Notes: generated from the sequence alone by a model not told the origin. Counted from the stretch's first letter, positions 9,552 to 17,870 are shown. The stretch: 64,000 nucleotides of DNA from Comamonas odontotermitis (GCF_020080045.1 NZ_CP083451.1:1116001-1180000); one strand, 5' to 3'. Translations and numbers: made by a program.

Positions 9552-10820
9552 TCAGGCCAGCAGGTCGTACAGCGCGCGTGCCACCACCTTGGTAGCGCGG
9601 CGCAGGTCTTGCAGATCAAGGCGTTCGTCGGCGCGCTTGGCATGCGATTCCAGCACGGTACGGGGGCCTGCTCCATAGATCACACCGGGAATGCCACGCT
9701 CCACATACAGGCGCACATCGGTGTACAGCGGTGTGCCGACTGCGGGCGGCTTTTCGCCGAAAACGGCTTCGCCATGCTGCTGGATGGCATCCACCAGGGG
9801 CTTGTTGCCGGGTAGCGGAGTCATGGCATTGGCCAGCAGCAGACGCTTGATATCCACGCGCACGGCATCTTCGCCGGTGTAGCCGCCTCGGGTGTTGAAA
9901 TCTTCGATGGCCTTGGCGATGACCGCACGGATGTGGGCCTCGACTTCTGCGGGATTCTCTTCCGGAATCATGCGGCGGTCGATCTTGAGCATCACCTTGC
10001 CCGGCACCACGTTGGTGTTGGTGCCACCGTCGATGCGGCCGATGTTGAGATATGGGTGCTTGATGCCGGGCACCTTGGAGGTGATCTGCTGGTACTTGGC
10101 ATTTTCGGCATACAGTGCATTCATCAGCACCACGGCGGCCTGCAGCGCGTCCACACCGGTGTGCGGCACGGCAGCGTGGGCCATCTTGCCCTGCACGGTG
10201 ATTTCCATCTGCAGGCAGCCGTTGTGGGCCGTCACCACTTCGTAGCTGAAGCCGGCAGCGATCATCAGATCGGGCTTGGTCAGTCCCTTCTCCAGCAGCC
10301 AGCCCGGGCCCATGATGCCGCCGAACTCTTCGTCGTAGGTGTAGTGCAGTTCGACCGCACCCTTGACGGGCTTGGCCACGGCTTCGAGGGCACGCACGGC
10401 GTAGGTGAAGCTGGCGAAATCGCTCTTGCTTACAGCGGCTGCGCGGCCATAGAGCTTGCCATCCACGATTTCGGCGCCGTAGGGGTCCTTGGTCCAGCCT
10501 TCGCCCGGAGGCACCACGTCGCCGTGGGCGTTCAGGGCGATGGTGCGGCCCGTGCCTGCGCTGCCGTACTGGCGGCGCACGATCAGGTTGGTGATCGATT
10601 CCATGCCATAGGCCTTGACCTCGGCTTCCGGCACGACGTGCTTCTCGGCTTCGTAGCCAAAGTCCTTGAGCAGCTCGGCCGTGCGCTCAGCGTGAGGCGC
10701 GTTGTTACCGGGCGGCGTATCGGTGGGAACCTGCACCAGCTTCTGGAAGAACTGCACTTCTTCGTCAAAGTGCTGGTCGATCCACTGGTCCAGGGCTGCG
10801 TAGGTGGTTGCGTTGGTCAT
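9552..10820 (-). CDS. M20 family metallo-amidohydrolase (ArgE/DapE type), purine operon
   Basis: A 422-residue M20 peptidase-fold enzyme with the two-metal site: ALNAHGDVVPPGEGW (His-x-Asp), HYTYDEEFGGIMGPGW (catalytic Glu-Glu) and RTVLESHAKRADERL near the C-terminus. The lid/dimerisation domain lies between, at roughly residues 190-310. Its ATG overlaps the stop of the UraD-AllC gene by 4 bp, so the two are translationally coupled and it belongs to the allantoin operon. The family hydrolyses amide bonds in N-acyl amino acids, dipeptides or carbamoyl compounds. No ureidoglycolate lyase/hydrolase or ureidoglycine aminohydrolase gene is visible nearby, so a role in the last steps after allantoate is a reasonable inference. 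The substrate is unproven. Confidence 0.8.
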   Translation of the reverse strand: MTNATTYAALDQWIDQHFDEEVQFFQKLVQVPTDTPPGNNAPHAERTAELLKDFGYEAEKHVVPEAEVKAYGMESITNLIVRRQYGSAGTGRTIALNAHGDVVPPGEGWTKDPYGAEIVDGKLYGRAAAVSKSDFASFTYAVRALEAVAKPVKGAVELHYTYDEEFGGIMGPGWLLEKGLTKPDLMIAAGFSYEVVTAHNGCLQMEITVQGKMAHAAVPHTGVDALQAAVVLMNALYAENAKYQQITSKVPGIKHPYLNIGRIDGGTNTNVVPGKVMLKIDRRMIPEENPAEVEAHIRAVIAKAIEDFNTRGGYTGEDAVRVDIKRLLLANAMTPLPGNKPLVDAIQQHGEAVFGEKPPAVGTPLYTDVRLYVERGIPGVIYGAGPRTVLESHAKRADERLDLQDLRRATKVVARALYDLLA

Positions 10821-12592
10821 GCTGCCTCTTTTTCGAGTTGTTGAAGGATGTGGGTGAAAGCGTCGATGGACAGCTGCATGTCGTCCGACGTGCTCGATTC
10901 CAGCGGGTTGTGGCTGATGCCGCTGTTGATGCCGCGCACGAACAACATGGCCTGCGGCATGACTTCGTGCAGCTTCATGGCATCGTGTCCTGCGCCGCTG
11001 GGCATGCGGAACAGAGACACTCCCTGGGCCTCTACGGCTTTTTCCCAGCGTTGTTGCCACTGCGGCGCGCTGGGGGCAGCGGCAGCCTGCATGGTCAGCT
11101 CGCTGGTCACGCGCAGGCCGCGGCGCTCGGCAATGGCTGCCAGCTCGGCGAGGATGTCGTTCACCATGGCATCGCGCTGTGCATTGGTGGGGGCGCGCAT
11201 ATCGAGGCTGAACTTGCAGCGGCCGGGCACCACGTTGATGGAGCCGCTGGGCACCTCCAGCATGCCGACGGTGGCGACCGAATCGCCATCCTGTGCGGCA
11301 CGCTTTTCGGCGTACAGCATCAGCTCGGCCACGCCACAGGCGGCATCGCGGCGGCGATCCATGGGGGTGGTGCCTGCATGGCTGGCCATGCCGATCATCT
11401 CGCACACATAGCGGGAGCTGCCGTTGATCGAGGTGACGATACCCAGCGGAATATCGAGTTCGTTGAGCACCGGGCCCTGCTCGATATGCACTTCAATGAA
11501 GCCCAGGTACCTGGCGGCATCACGCTGGATCTTGGGGATGTCGTCGATGCACAGGCCGGCGTGCTGCATGGCTTCGCGCATGGTGATGCCGTCCGCGTCC
11601 TTCTGGCTCAGCCAGTTTTGGTCAAAGTGGCCGATCAGCGCGCCTGAGCCCAGGAAGGTTGCCTTGTAGCGCTGGCCTTCCTCTTCGGCAAAGCCGACGA
11701 CTTCGATACCGAAGGGCAGACGCTTGCCTGCGCGGTGCAGTTCGCGCACACAGGCCATGGGCACGAAGATGCCCAGGCGGCCATCGTACTTGCCGCCGTT
11801 GCGCACGGTGTCGTAGTGGCTGCCGGTCAACAGGTATTGGGAATCGGGCGTGGCGCCGTGGTAGCGGCCCACTACGTTGCCTACGGCGTCGATCTCGACT
11901 TCGTCAAAACCGCTCTCGCGCATCCAGTGGCTGATGCGCTGGGCGCAGGCGCGGTGCGCGTCCGTGAGATAGGTGACGGTGAGCTGGCCCTTTTCGGCGT
12001 AGCCCTCGTCGCTGTGCTGAGCCAGTTTTTCCTGCCAGTCCCACACGTCGTTGCCCAGCGCGGGCTCGTAGCCGAACTTGTCGTTCAGGCGGATTTCTGC
12101 AATGCGGTGGATATTGCGCAGTGCTTCGTCACGTTCAAAGGCCGGGTGGTTGTGCAGGCGGCGCTCGAAGGTGGCAATGATCTCGGCCTTGGGCAGGCCC
12201 AGGCCACGCGGGCCGCGCACGGCAAGCACGGGTGGGAAGCCAAAGCGCGCCTGGTAGTCGGCATTGAGCTGGCGGATATGGGCCAGTTCATCCGGAGTGC
12301 AATTGGTCAGGCCCGCCTTGCTCTGCTCATTGGTCGATTCGGCCGTGAGCGCGTTGGTTTCCATGGCCTTGCCAGCCAGCTCAGGGTGAGCGCGGATCAG
12401 GTCGAGCTTCTTTTGATCGCTGCTGGCAGCCAGCGCCTGCACCATGGCGTACTTGAGCTGCGCGAGCGACCGAAAAGGGCGCTGTGCCAGCGCGGCCTCT
12501 GCGATCCACGGTGAATGCTCGTAAAGGCCATCGAGCATGACAAGCGCTTCTTCAGATGTTGCGCTATTGAGTTGTTCCAAGGTCAATGCCAT
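10817..12592 (-). CDS. fused OHCU decarboxylase (UraD) - allantoate amidohydrolase (AllC)
   Basis: A 591-residue bifunctional protein. Residues about 1-170 are UraD, the decarboxylase that turns OHCU into S-allantoin: the catalytic His lies in LIRAHPELAGKA and the Glu in ESTNEQSKAGL. Residues about 175-591 are an M20-type allantoate amidohydrolase: TGSHYDTVRNGGKYDGRLG, GFAEEEGQRYKATFLGSGAL, FIEVHIEQGPVLNE, MASHAGTTPMDRRRDAA and SGAGHDAMKL hold the metal and substrate residues, followed by SGISHNPLES. The two steps flank allantoinase (PuuE), whose gene is immediately upstream. The start at 12592 has AGGAGA on the minus strand. All key residues look present in both halves, so both activities are likely retained. 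Confidence 0.92.
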   Translation of the reverse strand: MALTLEQLNSATSEEALVMLDGLYEHSPWIAEAALAQRPFRSLAQLKYAMVQALAASSDQKKLDLIRAHPELAGKAMETNALTAESTNEQSKAGLTNCTPDELAHIRQLNADYQARFGFPPVLAVRGPRGLGLPKAEIIATFERRLHNHPAFERDEALRNIHRIAEIRLNDKFGYEPALGNDVWDWQEKLAQHSDEGYAEKGQLTVTYLTDAHRACAQRISHWMRESGFDEVEIDAVGNVVGRYHGATPDSQYLLTGSHYDTVRNGGKYDGRLGIFVPMACVRELHRAGKRLPFGIEVVGFAEEEGQRYKATFLGSGALIGHFDQNWLSQKDADGITMREAMQHAGLCIDDIPKIQRDAARYLGFIEVHIEQGPVLNELDIPLGIVTSINGSSRYVCEMIGMASHAGTTPMDRRRDAACGVAELMLYAEKRAAQDGDSVATVGMLEVPSGSINVVPGRCKFSLDMRAPTNAQRDAMVNDILAELAAIAERRGLRVTSELTMQAAAAPSAPQWQQRWEKAVEAQGVSLFRMPSGAGHDAMKLHEVMPQAMLFVRGINSGISHNPLESSTSDDMQLSIDAFTHILQQLEKEAA

Positions 12593-12663
12593 GGTTGTCT
12601 CCTATCAAAATATGAGCATCCAGCGCTTGCCAATCAAGCACTTGGACTTGGTGCCGTTTTCAT

Positions 12664-13623
12664 TCAAAGTGCAGGGGCTGGAAAGTGCTGGGCCCAGTGG
12701 CGGGCAATGTCGATGCGCTTGCAGACCCAGACCTTGTCATGCTGCTGGATGTGATCCAGAAAGCGCTGCAGCGCCGTGATGCGGCCAGGGCGGCCAAGCA
12801 GGCGGCAGTGCATGCCGACGCTCATCATCTTGGGGCGGTTCTCGCCATGCGGGTCGCCTTCGGCATACAGCACGTCAAAGCTGTCCTTCAGGTACTGGAA
12901 GAACGGATCGGCATGCGAGTAGCCCTGGGGCAGCGCAAAGCGCATGTCGTTGCAGTCGAGCGTGTAGGGCACGATCAGCTGGTGGGCGGCTGCGCCATCG
13001 GATTTTTGCAGCTTCATCCAGAACGGCAGGTCGTCACCGTAGTAATCGCTGTCATAGGCAAAGCCGCCGAAATCGGCCACCAGGCGGTGGGTGTTGGGGC
13101 TGTCGCGGCCGGTGTACCAGCCCAGGCCGTGTTCGACGCGGCTGCCATAGATATTCTTGAAGATATCCATGGCCTGCTGCATGTGCGCGCGCTCGATCTC
13201 TTCGGGCACGTTCTGGTAGTGGATCCACTTGAGGCCGTGGCAGGCCACTTCATGGCCCAGGTCGGCAAAGGCCTGCGCCAGTTCTCGGTGGCGCTGCAAC
13301 GCCGTGGCCACGCCAAACACGGTCAGTGGCAGGCCGCGTTTTTCAAATTCGCGCAGCAGGCGCCACACGCCTGCGCGCGAGCCGTATTCGTAGATGCCGT
13401 CCATGCTCATGTGGCGCTCAGGGTAGGCCGCCGGGTTGAACATTTCGGACAGGAACTGCTCGCTGGCGGGATCGCCATGCAACACGTTGTTTTCACCGCC
13501 TTCTTCGTAGTTCAGCACAAACTGCACGGCAATGCGCGCGCCCTGCGGCCATTGCGCATGGGGCACGTCGCGGCCGTAGCCGATGAGGTCGCGGGGGTAG
13601 GAGGCGGTGGCGTCGTAAGTCAT
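12664..13623 (-). CDS. puuE: allantoinase PuuE (polysaccharide-deacetylase fold)
   Basis: A 319-residue, cofactor-independent type allantoinase of the PuuE family, related to polysaccharide deacetylases rather than to the dinuclear-metal AllB amidohydrolases. It opens allantoin to allantoate. Family motifs: YPRDLIGYGRDVPHAQWP at the start, IAVQFVLNYEEGGENNVLHG, HEVACHGLKWIHYQNVPEE and MMSVGMHCRLLGRPGR. The ATG overlaps the stop of the upstream GntR gene by 4 bp, giving translational coupling; the UraD-AllC gene follows after about 70 bp. The order regulator, allantoinase, fusion, M20 enzyme therefore forms one minus-strand operon. Confidence 0.93.
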   Translation of the reverse strand: MTYDATASYPRDLIGYGRDVPHAQWPQGARIAVQFVLNYEEGGENNVLHGDPASEQFLSEMFNPAAYPERHMSMDGIYEYGSRAGVWRLLREFEKRGLPLTVFGVATALQRHRELAQAFADLGHEVACHGLKWIHYQNVPEEIERAHMQQAMDIFKNIYGSRVEHGLGWYTGRDSPNTHRLVADFGGFAYDSDYYGDDLPFWMKLQKSDGAAAHQLIVPYTLDCNDMRFALPQGYSHADPFFQYLKDSFDVLYAEGDPHGENRPKMMSVGMHCRLLGRPGRITALQRFLDHIQQHDKVWVCKRIDIARHWAQHFPAPAL

Positions 13624-14297
13624 ACCGTGATCGTGGACAAAGCCATGGACAAATCGTTGCTGGGAATATCGCGCTCAAACTGCAAGCCTTGCTCGACGTG
13701 CTCCAGGTGCTCCTGCAGCAGCTGCACGGCGCCTTCAACATCTCGTGCAGCAATCGCCTGCACGATGGCCTCGTGCTCTTCGTGCGAATGCGCGGCGGCG
13801 CTGGCCGATTGGTACATCAATGTGATCAGCGCGCAGCGGGAGATCAGATCGCTCAGCATCTGGGCAAGCACTTCATTGCCCATCAGTTCGGCAATGCGGA
13901 CATGGAAGTCGCCCAGCAGTTCGGTACGGCTGCTGACATCGGTGCCTCCCATCGCGGCGGCTTCCTGCTTGACATGGTCGCGCAGGGCCTTGAGCTGTTT
14001 GGGCGTCACGTTCTGCGCAAAGTTGCGCGTCATCTCTATCTCGAGCATCTTGCGCACGGCAAACACCTGGCGGGCCTCTTCGACCGAAGGCGTAGACACG
14101 AACGCGCCACGGGCCGGTTCGAGCGTGACCAGATGGTTCTGCGACAGTTGGAAGAGCGCCTGGCGCACCAGAGTGCGAGAGACCCCGAAGTGATCGGCAA
14201 GCTTTTGCTCTGCCAGTTTGGTGCCTGGCAACAGCTTGTGCTCGACGATGGCGCGGGTCAGCGCCTGAGCGATGGTGGAAGTGGAGGTGGATTCCAT
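13620..14297 (-). CDS. GntR family (FCD/FadR-type) regulator of purine catabolism
   Basis: A 225-residue GntR protein: an N-terminal winged helix (about 1-75, LADHFGVSRTLVRQALFQLS as recognition region) and an all-helical FCD ligand domain (about 85-215) with DFHVRIAELMGN and HSHEEHEAIVQAIAARDVEG, the His/Asp-bearing helices that usually hold metal and effector. The start at 14297 (MESTSTSTIAQ) is chosen because an extension to 14375 would run through the operator palindrome. The gene heads the puuE operon and is divergent from uraH; the palindrome between them implies autoregulation and joint control. The effector is probably a urate-pathway intermediate, by context only. Confidence 0.88.
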   Translation of the reverse strand: MESTSTSTIAQALTRAIVEHKLLPGTKLAEQKLADHFGVSRTLVRQALFQLSQNHLVTLEPARGAFVSTPSVEEARQVFAVRKMLEIEMTRNFAQNVTPKQLKALRDHVKQEAAAMGGTDVSSRTELLGDFHVRIAELMGNEVLAQMLSDLISRCALITLMYQSASAAAHSHEEHEAIVQAIAARDVEGAVQLLQEHLEHVEQGLQFERDIPSNDLSMALSTITV

Positions 14298-14318
14298 ACC
14301 AGGATGATAGATCGATTG

Positions 14319-14342
14319 ACAAAAAGTGTATACACTTTCAGT
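14319..14342. promoter_or_regulatory. operator palindrome between gntR and uraH
   Basis: AAAGTGTATACACTTT at 14323-14338 is a perfect 16-bp palindrome in the 92-bp divergent region. It is 26 bp from the gntR start and about 50 bp from the uraH start, placed to act on both promoters. Confidence 0.75.
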
Positions 14343-14389
14343 GCACATCACCAGTGTCATCTTAACCATAATCATCAGGAGATTTCCCT

Positions 14390-14740
14390 ATGGGCCTCAG
14401 CACCCACGTTCTCGATACCATGAATGGCTGCCCCGCTGCGGGCATGGCGGTGGAATTGTTCGCCACCGAAGGCGACAAGGCCACTTTGGTCAAAAGCCTG
14501 GTTTTGAACCTCGACGGACGTACCGACGCGCCGCTGTTTGACAACAACACCCTCCAAGTGGGTACGTACCGTTTGACTTTTGACGTGGCGGCTTATTTCA
14601 AGGCACGGGGCGTGCAACTGCCCGAGCCCAGCTTTCTGAACAAGGTGAGCCTGGATTTTGGCGTGGCCAATGTGGACCAGCACTACCACGTGCCGCTTCT
14701 GGTCAGCCCCTGGAGCTATTCCACGTACCGAGGCTCGTGA
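14390..14740 (+). CDS. uraH: 5-hydroxyisourate hydrolase
   Basis: A 116-residue transthyretin-like protein that hydrolyses 5-hydroxyisourate to OHCU, the step between PuuD and UraD. The N-terminal LSTHVLDTMNGCPAAGM carries the catalytic His, GRTDAPLF the Arg loop, and the C-terminal YHVPLLVSPWSYSTYRGS ends with the diagnostic YRGS tetrapeptide that separates HIU hydrolases from transthyretins. There is no signal peptide, so it is cytosolic. AGGAGA lies just upstream of the ATG. It is divergent from gntR across the shared palindrome and convergent with the small uncharacterised gene downstream. Confidence 0.95.
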   Translation: MGLSTHVLDTMNGCPAAGMAVELFATEGDKATLVKSLVLNLDGRTDAPLFDNNTLQVGTYRLTFDVAAYFKARGVQLPEPSFLNKVSLDFGVANVDQHYHVPLLVSPWSYSTYRGS

Positions 14741-14789
14741 TGCAGGTTATGCCCGACATGTTGGCAGGCACTCGCGGCCAAGGCTTCTG

Positions 14790-14846
14790 AGAATAGCTTC
14801 TGTAGCGCGCTGTTGATGCGTGCGACAGGCTACTGTTTGGATAGCA
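14790..14846. repeat. intergenic AT-rich repeat with imperfect hairpin
   Basis: AGAATAGCTTCTGTAGCGCGC...GCGTGCGACAGGCTACTG...GATAGC shows the ATAGC plus GCGC hairpin structure of the dispersed family. It lies between the convergent uraH and the downstream minus-strand gene. Confidence 0.5.
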
Positions 14847-14847
14847 A

Positions 14848-15342
14848 TCAGCGCTGGCCTTCGGTGAGGGTGTGCAGCTGGAAGCGGCCACTTTCATCCC
14901 ACAGCCAGGTATCGGTGTAAATGGTTTGTGCCAGCCGGGGTGCAGCCGGAAAAGGGGCGGCGTCGTAGACCATGTCTTCGATCTGCTGCACTACTTCTGG
15001 TGCGTGGCTTGGTTCGCGCAGCCAGTTCAGGCCTTCGATACGGCCTTGGGCGTCCAGATAGAGCTCCAGGCTGCCGATGGCGTATAGCATGGGCGGCATC
15101 ATGCCCTGGAAGATGCGGTCCGCATAACGATCGTACAGGTGGCGCGCGCACTCGCGGCGGTACTCATCTTCGTTACGGGCGGCAGACAGTGTGACGGGCT
15201 TGTCGGCAGATGGTGCAGAAGGCGCAGGTGGCGCGGGCTGTGCCGCTGTACCTTCCGTGGCAGCCAGGCTGGATTTGGAATCTGCGTGGCCGGTGATTCT
15301 CTTCCAGAAGCGCTGCCAGGCGCTGGGGTTGGGTTCGGTCAT
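14848..15342 (-). CDS. uncharacterised protein with TonB-C-like fold pattern
   Basis: A 164-residue protein I do not recognise with certainty. It begins MTEPNPSAWQRFWKRITG, continues with an Ala/Pro-rich linker (about residues 25-60), then a conserved-looking domain: EYRRECARHLYDRYADRIFQ, YAIGSLELYLDAQGRIEGL, FPAAPRLAQTIYTDTWLWDE. The pattern of a helix followed by a short beta-hairpin with ...L.Y.DAQGRI.. resembles TonB C-terminal-like envelope domains, but there is no N-terminal signal or membrane anchor. It is divergent from xdhC (starts 62 bp apart) and convergent with uraH. No function is proposed. Confidence 0.65.
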   Translation of the reverse strand: MTEPNPSAWQRFWKRITGHADSKSSLAATEGTAAQPAPPAPSAPSADKPVTLSAARNEDEYRRECARHLYDRYADRIFQGMMPPMLYAIGSLELYLDAQGRIEGLNWLREPSHAPEVVQQIEDMVYDAAPFPAAPRLAQTIYTDTWLWDESGRFQLHTLTEGQR

Positions 15343-15404
15343 GGTAGAAATGATAGCGTGCAGCGCCAATGGGCGTTGCCGCCTTTCGGGATGGAGAACT
15401 AGGA

Positions 15405-16229
15405 ATGCGTGCGTTGCAGCAACTATTGGCCCGCCTGTCAACGGAGCCGGCGTGCCTGGTCGAAGTCGAGGCGACCCAGGGGTCGGCGCCACGTGAGCAG
15501 GGCGCATGGATGGCGGTGTTTGGTACAGGTGTTGCACCAACCGCCATGGGCCAGATCGGAACCATCGGGGGCGGCCACCTGGAATGGCTGGCCGCCGAAA
15601 AAGCCCGCACCATGCTGGCTGGCTGCGAGACGGAGGCACACGAGCGCTACCCATTGGGCCCCAAACTTGGCCAATGTTGCGGCGGCGTGGTGCATCTGCG
15701 TTTTTTGAAGGTGGGGCTCGCAGACCGTGCTGCCTTGCAGGCTCGGCTGGCGGAGAAGTTCGCGCCGGTCGCCATTTTCGGCGCTGGTCACGTAGGTGCG
15801 GCTCTCGTGCAGGTGCTGGCGCCATTGCCTCTGCAAATCACCTGGGTGGACAGCCGGGACGCGATCTTTCCCACCGAGTTGCCCGCCAATGTGGTGGCCG
15901 AGCACTCCGAGCCCATCGAGGCTGCGGTGGCCGATCTGCCTGCAGGCAGCAGTATTTTCATCCTCACGCACAACCACCAGCAGGACCTGTTCATCACCCA
16001 GTCCTGCCTTGCGCGGTTGCGCGAGCAGGGCGATTTGGGCATGGTCGGCCTGATCGGGAGTGCCACCAAGCGTGCGAGTTTTGCGCATCGCCTGGAAGAG
16101 CGCGGTTTTTCTGCCACTGAATTTGCCCGTGTCACCTGTCCGATCGGCGTGCCGGGCATCACGGGCAAGGCGCCCGAAGTGATTGCCATTGCGGTGGCAG
16201 CGCAGCTTTTGCAGTCATTGAACTATTAA
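15405..16229 (+). CDS. xdhC: xanthine dehydrogenase accessory protein XdhC
   Basis: A 274-residue XdhC/CoxI family chaperone that binds and sulfurates molybdenum cofactor and inserts it into xanthine dehydrogenase. The N-terminal domain has CLVEVEATQGSAPREQGAWM and GTIGGGHLEW, with the LGQCCGGVVHLRF cysteine motif typical of the family; the C-terminal Rossmann domain has VAIFGAGHVGAALVQ. The ATG at 15405 follows AGGA and starts at the family N-terminus; an upstream start at 15369 adds a non-conserved stretch. The structural genes xdhA and xdhB, usually directly upstream of xdhC, are not present in this window, so they must lie elsewhere. It is followed by puuD. Confidence 0.92.
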   Translation: MRALQQLLARLSTEPACLVEVEATQGSAPREQGAWMAVFGTGVAPTAMGQIGTIGGGHLEWLAAEKARTMLAGCETEAHERYPLGPKLGQCCGGVVHLRFLKVGLADRAALQARLAEKFAPVAIFGAGHVGAALVQVLAPLPLQITWVDSRDAIFPTELPANVVAEHSEPIEAAVADLPAGSSIFILTHNHQQDLFITQSCLARLREQGDLGMVGLIGSATKRASFAHRLEERGFSATEFARVTCPIGVPGITGKAPEVIAIAVAAQLLQSLNY

Positions 16230-16276
16230 TTTGATAGCTGGCGGCGCTTTCATGCTGTACTCCAGAGGCCGAAGGA
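16224..16276. repeat. intergenic AT-rich repeat
   Basis: TTGATAGCTGGCGGCGCTTT followed by TACTCCAGAGGCC matches the TTGATAGC...GGCGCT pattern of the dispersed family. It is placed directly after xdhC. Confidence 0.5.
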
Positions 16277-16394
16277 AGGCATCTTTTAGCCTTGGTTGCA
16301 CGCACCTGTTCGAGACAGTGCGTAATCATGGTGTATTTCACATCAGGGTTTTAACTAGGGCGAGCGTGACGCAATAAGCTCCCGCTGTCGTCAA

Positions 16395-16410
16395 AAATTG
16401 CATACACTTT
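16395..16410. promoter_or_regulatory. candidate GntR operator upstream of puuD
   Basis: AAATTGCATACACTTT matches the gntR-uraH palindrome AAAGTGTATACACTTT at 14 of 16 positions. It lies about 175 bp upstream of puuD in an otherwise gene-free 350-bp stretch in which no further feature was seen apart from a repeat at its start. Confidence 0.5.
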
Positions 16411-16583
16411 GCGTCTACAAAATGGTCGCAGCGGAGCCCTGGCATCAATGATTGCTGTGGAGCGCGGCCACTTGGCTGCTCAGAGCGCCCGCAGTGGTGA
16501 GCAGCTTTTCCCGGACGGTGCCGGTTGCCCCACGCAACAGCGCCGCCCGCTAGGGCAGCTCCACGCTGCCAAGGATGAAAGCG

Positions 16584-17819
16584 ATGGAAGGCTATATCCT
16601 CGACTGGGCGAATCTCTTGCTGCGCTGGCTGCATGTCATCACGGCAATTGCATGGGTGGGCTCGTCGTTCTACTTTGTGTTTCTGGACAGCAGCCTGACG
16701 CCGCCCGAAGACGAAGACCTGAAGAAGCAGGGCGTCAGTGGCGAGTTATGGGCCGTGCACGGCGGCGGCTTCTACCACCCGGTCAAGTTCAATGTCTCAC
16801 CCCCCAAGCTGCCCGATCACCTGCATTGGTTCTACTGGGAAAGCTATACCACCTGGTTGTCCGGCTTTGCGCTGCTGACGGTGTCCTACCTGTGGAATGC
16901 GAATATCTATCTGGTCAACCCCGCCAACCCCAATGCCATGAGCACGCCGATGGCGGTGTTTGCGGCGCTGAGTTTTCTGGTGGTGTTCTGGCTGTTGTAT
17001 GACGGCATCTGCCGCACCTTCGGCCAGAAGAAGAATGGCGATGGCATTGTGGGCGCCCTGGTGCTGGTGCTGGTCTGCATCGCAGCCTTCCTGGCCTGCC
17101 ACATCTTCCCCGGCCAGGCGGCTTTCCTTCTGATGGGCGCCATGCTGGCGACATCAATGAGCGCCAATGTGTTCTTCTGGATCATCCCCGGCCAGCGCAC
17201 GGTGGTGCGCGCGCTCAAGAACGGTGAACCGGTCGACCCCATCCACGGCAAGCGCGGCAAGCAGCGCAGCGTGCATAACACCTATTTCACGCTGCCAGTG
17301 CTGTTTGCCATGCTCTCCAACCACTACGGCTGGCTGTACAACCAGAAGTACAACTGGCTGGTGCTGATTTTCATGATGTTCGCGGGGGCTGCCATTCGCC
17401 AGTTCTTTGTACTGCGCCATGGCTTCAAGCTTGGCCGCAACAAGCATCCATGGCCGTATGCGGTGATCGGCGTGGCCGCCATCCTGGGCGTGATGGTCTG
17501 GCTCAAGCCTGTTCCCCAGGTTGCCGCGCCGGCAGCACCCGCAGCGGCTGCAAAGCCTGCAGCAGAAGGAGCTGTGGCGTACAGCGAGGTGTCCAAGGTG
17601 TTTGCCCAGCATTGCGTGGCCTGCCACAGCGCGGCTGGCCTCGCGCAGAAGAACGTGAAGCTGGATTCGCCGGGCGAAGTGGCGCAGCATACTCAGCAGA
17701 TTTACCAACAGGTGGTGGTGCTCAAGAAGATGCCATTCGGCAACCCCGATGGCCTGTCTGCCGACGAGCGCGATCTGGTCAAGCGCTGGTATGAAAGCGG
17801 TGCGTCGACGGCACCTTGA
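16584..17819 (+). CDS. puuD: urate oxidase PuuD, cytochrome-linked membrane type
   Basis: A 411-residue integral membrane enzyme: an N-terminal urate hydroxylase domain with about eight membrane helices (residues 1-310, opening MEGYILDWANLLLRWLHVIT) and a C-terminal cytochrome c domain after an Ala/Pro linker (around 315-330). The haem motif CVACH is at residues 344-348, with a later Met in KKMPFGNPDG as likely axial ligand. PuuD oxidises urate to 5-hydroxyisourate and passes electrons to the respiratory chain, so no H2O2 is made. The ATG at 16584 matches the family N-terminus; an ATG at 16575 is also in frame. A GntR-type operator lies upstream and a terminator follows. Confidence 0.93.
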   Translation: MEGYILDWANLLLRWLHVITAIAWVGSSFYFVFLDSSLTPPEDEDLKKQGVSGELWAVHGGGFYHPVKFNVSPPKLPDHLHWFYWESYTTWLSGFALLTVSYLWNANIYLVNPANPNAMSTPMAVFAALSFLVVFWLLYDGICRTFGQKKNGDGIVGALVLVLVCIAAFLACHIFPGQAAFLLMGAMLATSMSANVFFWIIPGQRTVVRALKNGEPVDPIHGKRGKQRSVHNTYFTLPVLFAMLSNHYGWLYNQKYNWLVLIFMMFAGAAIRQFFVLRHGFKLGRNKHPWPYAVIGVAAILGVMVWLKPVPQVAAPAAPAAAAKPAAEGAVAYSEVSKVFAQHCVACHSAAGLAQKNVKLDSPGEVAQHTQQIYQQVVVLKKMPFGNPDGLSADERDLVKRWYESGASTAP

Positions 17820-17842
17820 TGGCTGGCCGATGAATTGCCGAC

Positions 17843-17870
17843 GAAACGCCCTCTGCTGAGGGCGTTTTTC
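17843..17870 (+). terminator. rho-independent terminator of puuD
   Basis: AAACGCCCTC-TGCT-GAGGGCGTTTTT at 17844-17869, a 10-bp stem with a U tract, 25 bp after the puuD stop. Confidence 0.9.
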
